This document shows positions 22,675 to 33,609 of a stretch of 64,000 nucleotides of DNA, one piece after another; the stretch's first letter is position 1, and each line of letters starts with the position of its first letter. Origin of the DNA: Lycium barbarum (taxonomy: Eukaryota; Streptophyta; Magnoliopsida; Solanales; Solanaceae); contig NC_083339.1 in NCBI RefSeq assembly GCF_019175385.1, positions 51,730,596-51,794,595 on the forward strand. Direction: 5' to 3'. A program made the position numbers and the translations under genes. Under the pieces are notes generated by a model, which saw only the letters and a list, made by a program, of their open reading frames with translations, ran no database searches and had not been told where the DNA came from.

Positions 22675-24244
22675 CTAAAGCATAATCAATATCATTATAG
22701 AAGCATAATAAGCAACATAAGAAATAGCATAAGATGGGAGATAGTAGTATCATCGTCATAAGCACTTACTTGCTTTTCACAGGGACTTTCCATTTCTAAT
22801 GCGAGATTGTGTACGTACATCCATATTCATATCTATACTCATATCCGTACTCACTTACATTTCGTATCCATAGTCGAATTCATATACATATTCTTATTCA
22901 TATTCGTATCATATCATTTACATATCCATATCACATACATAGCATACCTGACCACGAAGGTTCGGTGTCTCACGTACCCGACCATGGCTAGGCTCGGTTA
23001 TCATACATACCTGGCCAACCAAGGCTCAGGGCTACACATACCTGGCCCTACCAAGGCTTCAGGGTTATCCGTACCCAACTGCAGAGGTGCGCGCGCATTA
23101 CATAAATATATATTCTACCCGGCCATATAAGCTCGGGGTTCCATAACAGTCATACATAGACACATATACACAAAAGCTCATAAGAATATTTAGCATCATT
23201 ACTATTATCATCGTCGTCATTACTATCATCACCATTATCATCATCATCATTATCGTTATCACTATTATCGTCGTTCATTACATCTATCTTTATAGGATTA
23301 CTCATCATATGAGGAATCTAGTACAATCGTAACATATCGAGAATCATGAGCTTAGTAGCTTTTGATGATAGAATCATTTGGAGGACATCATAGAATTATA
23401 GAAGATTTAGATATTTGGCCAAAGAACCATGCCTTATTAAAGAAGGGTTAGCCTTACATACCTTTCCGTTCAACTATTCTATCACTTGCACGTTCTCCTT
23501 CAATGCTCACGTTTCTACCTTCATTAGAGTTATACTATTATTAGAAAGATCGATAGCTAGCATACATGACTAAAGCTAGAGAAAATTGGACAGCATCTCC
23601 TTTATATATACGACTTCCTCCATATCATATATCAACTCCCAACATCAAAAACAACATTCACAATATCATAACAATACTCTTCATTTAACTACATTATCCA
23701 TATTCCTCAATTCACTTCAAGTCATCCATATCCATGGTCATAGCACACTAATACCTTCGCTCATATACAATGTCTATCCCATATTCTCAACATCATTTAT
23801 AACATGATTATATTCATAGCATATCAAGAATCATTACTCAGCCCAAGCTATTACTCAAAAATGGCACTATTCCCACATTCATGACCCATTTTCTATCTCC
23901 TTCTACAATCCAAGTGTTTCAACTTCTCAATACCTTAAATAACATGGAAGGATCATAAAACTTACCTTAGATGTTGTAGGAATAAGCTTTGGGTGGAAAT
24001 ACTTCACTTGAGCCAAAACCCTAGTTCATCTCCAATGAGATTTCTTGACTTGGATGATTTTTAATGAGTTTCTTACACTTGGTTTGCTTAGTTTGATGAA
24101 GTTGATCATAAATTTCTCTTGTGTTCTTGTAGATGAAGAGTGGAGAGGGTTTCTAGAGAGTTCTTGAAGTGTTGGATGAAAAATGAAATGAAATAATGAC
24201 TTGGTCCCTTTTTAATATCGTGAAAATCTGATATGTCGGGAAAT

Positions 24245-24490
24245 TATACGGACACTTATACGGTCCGTATAAACTCATACGATCCGTATAAACTTATAGC
24301 CATGAAATTTCCCCTTTAACCACTCGATTCTGTGCCCATTATACGGCACATTATACGGGTCGTATAACTTTATACGGTCCGTATAAGTGACCGTATAATC
24401 TCACCAATGAGGGACTTCACTGTGACAATTCTGCGGACCATTATACGGACCATATAACATTATACGGACCGTATAATCGACCATATAACT
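24245..24490. repeat. ACGG-N-CCGT array (element B 3' LTR)
   Basis: Repeated TTATACGG(T/A)CCGTATAA inverted repeats arranged in longer units of about 90-100 bp that also carry TTCTGTGNCCATTATACGG. Confidence 0.9.
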
Positions 24491-24831
24491 CACCTTTTCA
24501 CTGATTTTGTTCTCGTCACTTGGTGTGATCTCCAATCCTTATGGAACCTTCTTGACACTTGTTTATCACCTCATTAAAAATCTAAGGGACTTTATAATTC
24601 TTCTCCAAGACACTATTTAATCATCATTAACTTGCTGCTCGTAAATCCTTTCCGATACACTTCGCATGCCTTGCCCTCTCTTGGCAAACTTTCTCCTCTT
24701 ACTACGAATGTCTTTGAAATCTTAATTAGGGTCATCAAATGTCATTCCTCACTCATTGAAATACCGTATATTCCGTACTCTTCGTTATTCTATTCACTGT
24801 GCGTCAACGGAAGAATTTCCAAGGTGTAACA

Positions 24832-24868
24832 TTTTTCGCCCCCTTAAGAACATTTGTCCTCGAATGTT
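24832..24868 (-). other. Element B polypurine tract and pre-PPT hairpin
   Basis: In element sense AACATTCG-AGGA-CAAATGTT (24849-24868) precedes AAGGGGGCGAAAAA and the LTR start. Confidence 0.88.
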
Positions 24869-25036
24869 AAATTCTCAGGGATTCTATAAAAATTTCGCCA
24901 GAGTTTCCTCTGTAATATGGCACTACCGTCCTATCACAACAGCCCATAATAACAATGCCTCACAGGGCCACAATATAATAGCAATAGAGTTTGGCCACAC
25001 ACGACCCAAAAGCATAAAAAGGAAAACATACATACC

Positions 25037-26113
25037 TTATGATTTTGATGTCTCGTCTTGGATTTCTTTTAGGGGTTGAAATAAATGCGGGTACTTGGAT
25101 TTTATATTTTCTTCCGCTTTCCATGTCATCTCTTCTCGGTTAATGTTTCTCCACAAAACCTTAACTGAGGCCACTTCTTTATTTCTAAGCCTCCGTACTT
25201 GCCTATCTAATGTGGCAATGGGTACATCTTCATAAGTTAACTTTTCTGTCACTTGTACATCATTTACTGGCACGATCCTAGTAGGATCTCCAACATATTT
25301 AAGAAGCATCGAGACATGGAAAACTAGGTGAACTAACTCCAAATCTGGAGGTAGATCTAATTCATAGGCCACTTTGCCTACCTTGCGCACGATCTCATAA
25401 GGCCCAATGTATCGGGGACTAAGTTTCTCCTTTTTGCCAAATCTCATTACACCCTTCATTGGTGATACTTTTAAAAATACCCAATCTTTCACTTGGAACT
25501 CTAAGTCCCTTCGACGATTATCCGCATAGGACCTTTGATGACTTTGAGCTGCTAATAACCGATCTTGTATGAGCTTAACTTTCTTTATGGCTTGCAGGAC
25601 CAAATCTGGCCCTATAAATTTAGTCTCTCCTACCTCGAACCACCCAATTGGGGATCTACACTTTCGCTCATATAAAGCCTCATACGGTGCCATTTGGATG
25701 CTAGAATGATAACTATTGTTATAAGCAAATTCAATGAGTGGTAAGTGATCATCCCAATTACCTCTAAAATCTATCATACATGCCCGTAACATATCCTCAA
25801 GAGTCTGAATGGTACGCTCAGCTTGTCCATCAGTCTGCGGGTGAAATGTCGTGCTAAGGCTCACTTGAGTCCCCAAAATCTCTTGGAAGGAATTCCAAAA
25901 ATTTGCTGTAAACTGAGTTCCTCTATATGAGATAATAGATGCTGGGACACCATGGAGTTGCACTATCTCTTTAACATAAAGCTTTGCATAATCTTCTGCC
26001 ACATATGTCGTTCTGACTGGTAAGAAATGAGCTGACTTCGTGAGTCTATCCACAATCACCCATATAGAATCATACTTACATCCAGAACGGGGCAAGCCTG
26101 TAATGAAATCCAT
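25037..26113 (-). pseudogene. Element B integrase core and chromodomain-type tail
   Basis: 358 codons. The core begins MDFITGLPRSGCKYDSIWVIVDRLTKSAHF (first catalytic Asp), continues ...VPASIISYRGTQFTANFW, where the second catalytic Asp of the usual S-D-R-G is a Tyr, and has the Glu in TDGQAERTIQTLEDML. The C-terminal part includes GPYEIVRKVGKVAYELDLP and HVSMLLKYVGDP (integrase SH3-like region), then LRNKEVASVKVLWRN..EEMTWKAEENIKSKYPHLF, a chromodomain-like tail that in this lineage is thought to steer integration towards heterochromatin. The Met is internal: an in-frame TAG just upstream separates it from the zinc-binding part. With the lost Asp it should be inactive. Confidence 0.93.
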
Positions 26114-26131
26114 GTTAATTACTTCCCACTT

Positions 26132-26605
26132 CTAAGTTGGAATTTCTATAGCTTGCAACAATCCGCCCGGCTTTTGGTGCTCGATTTTCACTTGTTGACA
26201 GTTGGGAAATTGAGCTACGAATTCCGCTACATCTTTCTTCATCCCATTCCACCAATATATAGATTTAAGATCATGGTACATTTTCGTTGCTCCGGGGTGG
26301 ACAGAATAACGGGAGCAATGGGCTTCTCTCAATATTTGGTGGCGTAAACCTGCCACATCAAGAACACATAATCTGCCTCGGCATCAGAGAACTCCGTCTC
26401 CTGCAATCTCAAATGATGACTTCTCCTTCTGAGGGAGTGTATCTCTGTAATGCATTAGCATGGGATCTTCGTATTGTCGCTCATTCACTTCTACGACTAG
26501 CGACGAGACTGCTGAATTCTGAATGGTAGTTCCCCTGCTACCTGAGTCCACTACTCAAACTCCTAGCCTAGCTAACTGATGGAGCTCACGAGCCATTTCT
26601 CTTTT
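26132..26605 (-). pseudogene. Element B integrase zinc-binding domain and RH-INT linker
   Basis: The frame 26132-26356 reads LREAHCSRYSVHPGATKMYHDLKSIYWWNGMKKDVAEFVAQFPNCQQVK, the H2C2 zinc-binding N-terminus of Ty3/gypsy integrase. The His pair is kept; the first Cys of the C-x-x-C pair is Phe (FPNC). An in-frame TAG in the usual IPTWKWE segment ends it. Between 26357 and 26605 the same protein continues upstream with at least two stops (segments RQYEDPMLMHYRDTLPQKEKSSFEIAG and VAGLRHQ). Confidence 0.88.
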
Positions 26606-27805
26606 CTATGGTCGTACATCACACAAACTTCCCATGGATCTGCGGCTAAGAGCATCAGCCACAACATTTGCCTTTCCGAGGTGATATAGGATATCAACAT
26701 CATAATCTTTTAGCAATTCCAACCATCGTCGTTGCCGCAAATTCAACTCTTTTTTCTTGAAGATATACTGAAGGCTCTTATGATCTGTATAAATATCCAC
26801 ATGGACACCATATAAATAAAGTCTCCACATCTTTAATTCTAGAATCACCGCAGCCAATTCTAGATCATGGGTTGGATAATTTTTCTCATGTTTCCGTAAT
26901 TGCCTTGAAACATACGCAATCACCTTACCATGTTGCATCAACACACAGCCTAGCCCAATGCCTGAAGCATCGCAAAAAACAACATAGCCTTCCAATCCCT
27001 CTGGAAATGTCAGGACTGGGGCAGAAGTCAATCTATCTTTTAGCTCTTGGAAACTACGTTCACAAGCATCTGTCCATTGAAACTTAACTGATTTCTGGGT
27101 CAGCTTTGTGAGTGGTGCAGAAATAGAAGAAAAACCTTCAACAAATCTCCTGTAGTAACCTGCTAAGCCCAGAAAGCTACGAACCTCCGTAGGAGTTGTG
27201 GGCCTTGGCCAAGTCTTCACGGCCTCAACCTTTTGGCTATCTACCCGAATACCATCGGTGGCAACAATGTGCCCCAAAAATGTCACTGAGTTCAACCAAA
27301 ACTCACACTGAGAAAATTTGGCGAATAGCTCTCGAGTTTGAAGAACTCTGAGGAAAGTATGTAAATGATCCGCATGTTCTACCTCGGATCTAGAATATAC
27401 CAAGATATCGTCGATGAATGCAACCACAAATAGATCTAGGAAGGGCTTGAACACATTGTTTATCAAATCCATAAATATTGTCAGTGCATTAGTTAGCCCG
27501 AATGACAATACCCGGAACTCAAAATGGCCATACCTTGTTCTGAAGGTTGTCTTAGTGATATATTTCTCCCTAACTCTCACTTGATGATACCCGGACCTCA
27601 AACCTATCTTGGAAAACCATTTGGCACCTTGTAATTGATCAAACAAGTCATCAATCCTCGGAAGAGGATATTTATTCTTAATCGTCACCTTAATCCTCGG
27701 AAGAGGATATTTATTCTTAAGCGTTACCTTATTCAATTGCCGATAGTCAATGCACATTCGCAAGGAGCCATCTTCTTTCGGACAAACAATACGGGTGCTC
27801 CCCAC
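26606..27805 (-). pseudogene. Element B reverse transcriptase / RNase H
   Basis: 399 codons. [13 protein letters not shown] (early finger motif), [12 protein letters not shown] (motif A; the catalytic Asp of the usual KIDLRSG is Gly), [15 protein letters not shown] (motif B), [11 protein letters not shown] (motif C, both Asp kept). RNase [39 protein letters not shown] and [13 protein letters not shown] (all acidic residues seen). The short segment after LNKVT is duplicated in tandem, NKYPLPRI appearing twice, from an in-frame 39-bp DNA repeat near 27640-27735. RT copies genomic RNA, RNase H degrades it. The motif A change should abolish RT. Confidence 0.93.
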
Positions 27806-27876
27806 GGGGACGAACTAGGCCTAATAAATCCTTTCTCAAGCAAGTCCTTCAATTGCTCCTTGAACTCTTTCAATTC

Positions 27877-28092
27877 TTAGGGATCCATTCTATAAGGAGG
27901 AATAGATATAGGCTTAGTGTCTGGCAACACATCAATAGCAAAATCAATCTCCCGCTCGGGAGGGAGGCCTGGAAGCTCTTCCGGGAACACATCCGGAAAC
28001 TCATTCACTACGGGAACTGACTGAAGAGTCGGCGGTTCAGCTTCTACATCTTGAACCCGTACTAGATGATAAATGCAACCTTTTGTAAACAT
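27877..28092 (-). pseudogene. Element B protease-RT linker / RT N-terminus
   Basis: It reads CIYHLVRVQDVEAEPPTLQSVPVVNEFPDVFPEELPGLPPEREIDFAIDVLPDTKPISIPPYRM, the segment just before the RT in Tekay/Del-type pol. A stop and a small gap (27806-27876) separate it from the RT frame, where the sequence continues with [18 protein letters not shown] residues. Confidence 0.85.
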
Positions 28093-28098
28093 TTTCCT

Positions 28099-28542
28099 TT
28101 ACCTTAGATAGGAAATAAACCTACCTTTTGGTGACGCAGTATTCCCTTTCCATTCTAAAACTGATTCTCTCGGAAATTGGAAACGAACCATTTTCATTCT
28201 ACAATCAACATTGGCATAGCAAGAAGTCAACCAATCCATGCCCATAATAATATCAAAATCTACCATTTTTAAATCATGCAAGTCAATCATAGTACGACGG
28301 TCACAAATCACAACTATGCAGTTTCTATAGACTCGGCTAGCTATTACTGATTCACCAACGGGAGTAGACGCCTCAAAAGGTTTGATCGACTCCGGTTCAA
28401 CTCTAAATCGACCTGCAATATACGGAGTAACATATGAAAATATGGAGCCCATATCTATCAAAGCATATACATCATGAGAAAATACCGATAATATACCTAT
28501 GACCACATCAGGAGAAGACTCAAGATCTTGGCGTCCAGCCAA
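28099..28542 (-). pseudogene. Element B aspartic protease
   Basis: It contains DVYALIDMGSIFSYVTPYIA, the retropepsin active-site region (usually LIDPGSTLS in this lineage, Asp kept, next residues altered), and FDIIMGMDWLTSCYANVDC, the second conserved stretch of RVP_2-type proteases, ending VLEWKGNTASPKGRFISYLR. The enzyme cuts the Gag-Pol precursor. A stop separates it from the RT linker at 28092, while the gag zinc knuckle lies just upstream. The Met is internal to the original polyprotein. Confidence 0.9.
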
Positions 28543-29882
28543 AGCATAAATACGGTGCTGAGGACCGCTAGCACTGGGACTCTCCCTCTGCCTCTACCAT
28601 GGCTGACTGGCGCATGTGAACCTAGCCCCATAGGGCGTATAGATGATGAAGATCTAGCTACCGACCCTGAAAGCTGGGTCCTACCTCTACCACCAACTGA
28701 GGGGCAATCACGCATAATATGGCCTGGCCGACCATGTGAATAGCAAACCTCTAAACCTAATCGGCATGGAACCCAATGTAACTTCCCACACTAGGAACAT
28801 CGTGGCACGGGTGGCCTCTCCTGACCCGAATCACCTCAGAACTGAGATCCCGAAAAGCTCTGACTCGGCCCGGAATGAGTGGACCTATCAAATCTCTGTC
28901 CTGAAAACCGTGGAGGCGCACTAGTCATAGAATGGCCTGAATGCCTAGAAAACTGTTGTTTGTACCCGCCTCTAAACTCACTCATCGGACCCGAAGATCT
29001 AGCCCTCTTGCTATGTCCCCTATCATGCTCACGCTCACTCCTTTGTTGTTGTAGACTTTCTTCTGAATTTTGAGCATGGGCCTAAATGTGTGAAATATCC
29101 ATATTGTCCTAAAGGGATGCAGTCAAGCACCTATCCATCAAATGTGGCCCTAGGCCTTTCGCAAATCGGTGCACTCGGTCACCCATATCTGTTATCATGG
29201 TCGAAGCATACCTAGCCAAAAAATTGAAGCGGAGACTATACTCTAAAGCACTCATGCTACCTTGCCTCAAATTCGGGAACTTATCGGCTCTAGCTCGCCG
29301 AACCTCTGGTGGCAAATAATGTCAGAGGAAAGCATCTATAAATTCTTGCTATACCGGGGGTGGTGCATTGGCTCCCCGGGAAGCCATCCAAACCGTGTAC
29401 CAATGGATCGCAACATCCTTCAATCTATAAGACGCTAACTCCACCGATTCGGTGTCCGAAGCATGTGTCAAGCGAAGTGTGCTCAACATTCCATCAATAA
29501 AATTCTGAGGGTCCTCATCCGGCTTTGATCCAAAGAATTCCGGAGGGTTCAAGCTAATGAAATCACAGGCCCTTGCACTAACATCCCTATCACCTTGCCT
29601 TGTACTTTGCCGCTGAGTCTGGGCAGCAACCAATTGAGTAAGCAAATGAATGGCCTCTTTTACATCTTGGCCTGAAGCATCCGGTAGAGGAGCCGGAGGT
29701 GCTGGAGCTGGGGCTGAGGCTCCCTCACGCTCCTCAGAAATAGGTACTGACTAGGAGGACTAAGATTGAGCCGCATTATGGGACTCACTTTCCTCTACAA
29801 CTGTTGGCGGTGCTCTTTCAGCCCGCTTTTCTGCCACTGTCTTGCCCTTTCGGGCTGTCGTAGCCTTTCTCTTTACAGGCAT
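28543..29882 (-). pseudogene. Element B gag
   Basis: Gag starts at the ATG near 29882 (MPVKRKATTARKGKTVAEKRAE), 195 bases after the PBS, and is stopped twice after about 37 codons. It continues in pieces: 29349-29645 (FISLNPPEFFGSKPDEDPQNFIDGML..LRLTHASDTESVELASYRLKDVAIHWY) and 29109-29315 (PPEVRRARADKFPNLRQGSMSALEYSLRFNFLARYAS..DRVHRFAKGLGPHL), both typical Retrotrans_gag capsid segments. Near 28690-28740 the nucleocapsid knuckle reads CYSHGRPGHIMRDCP, the second Cys of C-x-x-C being His. Gag forms the virus-like particle. At least four stops or shifts make it non-functional. Confidence 0.9.
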
Positions 29883-30076
29883 TTCTGAAATACATAACAC
29901 ATGGTTAAGGAAAAAGAAGTTCTTATGTCATAGCTCTATCGCATGATCTTATGAAGAAAGAAGGTCAATCATTCCTAAAAATACCCGCAGCCTCCTGTTT
30001 ATAATTGTGGCGAGCAACACACCCATAACCAAGACTCTACTGGACACGGCTCGTAGACACACCTTAGGACAGAACT

Positions 30077-30088
30077 TCTCTGATACCA
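30077..30088 (-). other. Element B primer-binding site
   Basis: In element sense TGGTATCAGAGA after a 4-base spacer from the 5' LTR end. It matches the initiator-Met tRNA 3' end at 11 of 12 bases. Confidence 0.92.
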
Positions 30089-30544
30089 CTTTTGTCATGA
30101 CCCAACCGGAGGGCCGCGACGGGCGCCCGGTGCTAGCCCACCCGGGCACCTCTTAACATACCTTTACATTTACATCTAGGTGAGCCACATATTGAATCAT
30201 ACTTTCTATCCATCAATCATACTATTTCCATTGGGCAACAAAACATATATATACATATCACCATTAATAGCAATGCCCATAGCAATGTACATAAGCCGAC
30301 GAGGCTAACAAAATGACATCTAAAATATAGGCCGACAAGGCCAAACACATCTAACCATATACACATGTCTACGAGCCTCTAAGGAGAGTATGTCATATCA
30401 TATAGGCGGGACAGGACCCCGCTATGCCTATAAATATGTACACAAAAGAATCAATACCAAAAGCTATAGCTCCGAATGAAATGGAGCTCCGCTATATAGT
30501 CCCTGAGAAATATAGCTATGGATCAAGCCTGTGTCCCTGGCCAC

Positions 30545-30608
30545 CTGCGGGCATGACGCAGCGTCCACAAACAAAAGGACGGCAGTACGAAGAATGTACT
30601 GAGTATCT
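30545..30608 (-). other. Three-hairpin LTR module, copy 6
   Basis: Stem III is CTGCG/CGCAG and pairs perfectly, unlike the partner copy at 22613. Stems I and II are present, with one G change in the base joining them. Confidence 0.75.
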
Positions 30609-32185
30609 AAAGCATGATCAATATCATTATAGAAGCATATAAGCAACATAAGAAATTTCATAATATGGGAGATAGTAGTATCATCGTCATAAGCACTTAC
30701 TTGCTTTTCACAAGGACTTTCCATTTCTAATGCGAGATTGTGTACATACATCCGTATTCGTATCTATACTCATATCCGTACTAACTTACATTTCGTATCC
30801 ATAGTCGAATTCATATACATATTCTTATTCATATTCGTATCATATCATATACATATCCATATCACATACATAGCATTTACATCGCATACCCGACTACGAA
30901 GGTTCGGTGTCTCACGTACCCGACCATGGCTAGGCTCGGTTATCATACATAACTGGCCAACCAAGGCTCAGGGTTACACATACCTGTCCCTACCAAGGCT
31001 TCAGGGTTATCCGTACCCAACTGCAGAGGTGCGCGCGCATTACATAAATATATACTACCAGGCCATATAAGCTCGGGGTTCCATAATAGTCATACATAGA
31101 CACATATACATAAAAGCTCATAAGCATCTTTAGCATCATTACTATTATCATCGTCATCATTATTATCATCACCATTATCGTCGTCATCATTATCGTTATC
31201 ATTATTATCGTTGTTCATTACATCTATCTTTATAGGATTACTTGTCATATGAGGAATCTAGTACAATCGTAACATATCGAGAATCATGAGCTTAGTAGCT
31301 TTTGAAGATAGAATCATTTGGAGGACATCATAGACTTATAGAAGATTTAGATATTTGGCCAAAGAACCATGCCTTATGAAAAAAGGGTTAGCCTTATATA
31401 CCTTTCCGTTCAACTATTCTATCACTTGCACGTTCTCCTTCAATGCTCACGTTTCTACCTTTATTAGAGTTATACTATTATTAGAAAGATCGATAGCTAG
31501 CATACATGACTAAAGCTAGAGAAAATTGGACAGCATCTCCTTTATATATACGACTTCCTCCATATCATAAATCAACTCCCAACATCAATAACAACATTCA
31601 CAATATCATAACGATAGTCTTCATTTAACTACATTATCCATATTCCTCAATTCACTTCAAGTCATCCATATCCATAGTCATAGCACACTATTACCTCCGC
31701 TCATATACAATGTCTATCCCATATTCTCAACATCATTTATAACATGATTATATTCATAACATATCAAGAATCATTACTCAGCCCAAGCTATTACTCAAAA
31801 ATGGCACTATTCCCACATTCATGACCCATTTTCTATCTCCTTCTACAATCCAAGTGTTTCAACTTCTAAATACCTTAAATAACATGGAAGGATCATAAAA
31901 CTAACCTTAGATGTTGTAGGAATAAGCTTTGGGTGGAAATACTTCACTTGAGCCAAAACCCTAGTTCATCTCCAATGAGATTTCTTGACTTGGATGATCT
32001 TTAATGAGTTTCTTACACTTGGTTTGCTTAGTTTGATGAAGTTGATCATAAATTTCTCTTGTGTTCTTGTAGATGAAGAGTGGAGAGGGTTTCTAGAGAG
32101 TTCTTAAAGTGTTGGATGAAAAATGAAATGAAATAATGACTTGGTCCCTTTTTAATATCGTGAAAATCTGATCTGTCGGGAAATT

Positions 32186-32516
32186 ATACGGACACTTATA
32201 CGGTCTGTATAAACTTATACGGTACGTATAAGTAACCGTGTAATTTCCCCTTTAACCACTCAATTCTGTTCCCATTATACGGCACATTATACGGGCCGTA
32301 TAATGTTATACGGTCCGTATAAGTGACCGTAAAATCACCCCTTCAACATCTTGCCTCTGTGACCATTATACGGCACATTATACGGACCGTATAACTTTAT
32401 ACGAACCGTATAAGTGACCGTATAATCTCACCAATGAGGGACTTCACTGTGACAATTCTGCGGACCATTATACGGACCATATAACATTATACGGACCGTA
32501 TAATCAACCATATAAC
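32186..32516. repeat. ACGG-N-CCGT array (element B 5' LTR)
   Basis: The same array as 24245-24490 plus one extra unit of about 95 bp (around 32270-32365). Confidence 0.9.
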
Positions 32517-32858
32517 TCACCTTTTCACTGATCTTGTTCTCGTCACTTGGTGTGATCTCCAATCCTTATGGAACCTTCTTGAAACTTGTTTATCACCTCA
32601 TTAACAATCTAAGGGACGTTATAATTCTTCTCCAAGACACTATTTAATCATCATTAACTTGCTGCTCGTAAATCCTTTCCGATACACATCGCATGCCTTG
32701 CCCTCTCTTGGCAAACTTTCTCCTCTTACTACGAATGTCTTTGAAATCATAATTAGGGTCATAAAATGTCATTCCTCACTCATTGAAATACCGTATATTC
32801 CGTACTCTTCGTTAGTGCATCCACTGTGCATCAACGGAAAATTCTCCGAGGTGTAACA

Positions 32859-33224
32859 AGAAGCTAGTGAGAATAATGATTGTTTCACAAAAAACGTTGG
32901 AAGAAGATTAGGGAACGAGATCCATGCCATGGCAGTCATGGTTTCCTCATCAATCTTAATGTTTGAATCATATATTAAAGGTCTTATCTGATAGGAAAAT
33001 CCATCCTTCGACTTGAGCCAAAAAGCACTCTTGGATGAAATAGTAATGAAATCTTCCAATCTAGTACATCGTATTAAAAAGTGCCTGTTTCTGAAAAATC
33101 CAACCTGACACTTTCCTTTAGAACCACATTGAGTTGGAATGATGTTCTTCAACTCTTCTAACTCTGGCCACCCGTATGAGAATTTACCAACTATTGCATA
33201 TTGGAGATTCTCTATCACTTCCAT
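32859..33224 (-). pseudogene. LINE ORF1 DUF4283 domain
   Basis: It reads YAIVGKFSYGWPELEELKNIIPTQCGSKGKCQVGFFRNRHFLIRCTRLEDF..AFWLKSKDGFSYQIRPLIYDSNIKIDEETMTAMAWISFPNLLPTFFVKQSLFSLAS, a good match to DUF4283, the N-terminal domain of plant LINE ORF1 proteins (probable nucleic-acid binding). It is cut at LFSLAS by element B; the next residues are at 22155 and below. The extension of this frame to 32769 is LTR sequence. It is joined upstream, through a stop near 33260, to the Pro/Ser-rich start. Confidence 0.9.
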
Positions 33225-33492
33225 TCTAGCAACTTCACTTGATGTCCATTTTACGTAAGTAATCCCATCTACTTATGTAATCTTCTTCAAGGGAATGGGA
33301 TCACACACATGCATGGAAACAACATTTGGATCTATCGGGATATGAAGTTGTAGGGATAGTTAGAGAAAGCGGGTGGGTAGGGTTGTTAGCAGGCAGTGTC
33401 AATAATGGTAGAGGTGGGAAGTTGGATGATAATGAGATATCCAAAGGCTGGCCAACCGTCGTTGACGGCTGGCCAGTAGGTGGTGCCACCAT
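33225..33492 (-). pseudogene. LINE ORF1 N-terminus
   Basis: It starts MVAPPTGQPSTTVGQPLDISLSSNFPPL, a Pro/Thr/Ser-rich leader as expected before DUF4283. The Met at 33492 is the first in the LINE 5' region, 97 bases from its 5' end, and is taken as the ORF1 start. A stop near 33300 ends this piece, and the sequence up to 33225 carries ITYVKWTSSEVARMEVIENLQY-type residues leading into the DUF. Confidence 0.65.
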
Positions 33493-33588
33493 GTGACTAC
33501 GTTAGGGTTAGGGTTTGTATGGGAGAGGAGAGAGAAGAGAGCGTTTTTTCACCATAAAGGAAAGGTTTTCATCCTTCGCTATGGATAT

Positions 33589-33609
33589 TCTCCCAATTAA
33601 AAAAAATTA
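33589..33609. repeat. Target-site duplication of the LINE, right copy
   Basis: TCTCCCAATTAA plus A-run and ATTA, matching 6094-6116. Confidence 0.85.

Larger units (their letters stand above)
22161..24831 (-). mobile_element. Element B 3' LTR
   Basis: 2671 bp, from TGTCACGACCC to CCAAGGTGTAACA. It is about 95 bp shorter than the 5' LTR because it has one fewer unit of the ACGG-N-CCGT array. It contains the three-hairpin module, a minisatellite (22930-23070), an ATC-rich stretch (about 23195-23280) and a donor-like site (23960-23968). Confidence 0.95.
22161..32858 (-). mobile_element. Element B: complete Ty3/gypsy element, Tekay/Del type
   Basis: 10.7 kb, minus strand. The 5' LTR is 30093-32858, the PBS 30077-30088, gag-pol 29882-25037, the PPT at about 24832-24848 and the 3' LTR 22161-24831, with a perfect TSD AGAAG. 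Domain order gag-PR-RT-RH-INT-chromodomain-type tail is Ty3/gypsy; long LTRs and the pol style fit the Tekay/Del chromovirus lineage. Each pol domain has stops or changed catalytic residues. It is inserted into the LINE ORF1. Confidence 0.95.
30093..32858 (-). mobile_element. Element B 5' LTR
   Basis: 2766 bp. It starts TGTCATGACCC and ends CCGAGGTGTAACA. The first 60 bases differ from the 3' LTR at only a few positions, mostly C/T or G/A changes. Minisatellite at 30890-31020, ATC-rich stretch at about 31135-31220. The donor-like site (about 31901) is mutated to GGTTAGT. Confidence 0.95.
6117..33588 (-). mobile_element. L1-type LINE, split by two LTR elements
   Basis: The element runs right to left: ORF1 (DUF4283 and zinc knuckle), ORF2 (endonuclease, reverse transcriptase, zf-RVT, RNase H), then a 3' UTR. 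Its own sequence is 33588-32859, 22160-17881 and 8301-6117, about 7.2 kb, a normal full length for a plant L1. The long target duplication is present at both ends. Elements B and A are inserted in it. No poly(A) (T-run on the plus strand) is seen at the 3' end, which is unusual. Both ORFs carry stops and frameshifts, so it is dead. Confidence 0.92.

Noticed and set aside
22807..23130. 107-codon frame rich in Tyr, Ile and His
   Set aside because: It is a translation of CATATC/TACATA-type simple repeats and the LTR minisatellite; the same artefact appears at 30738-31070 and 57179-57376.
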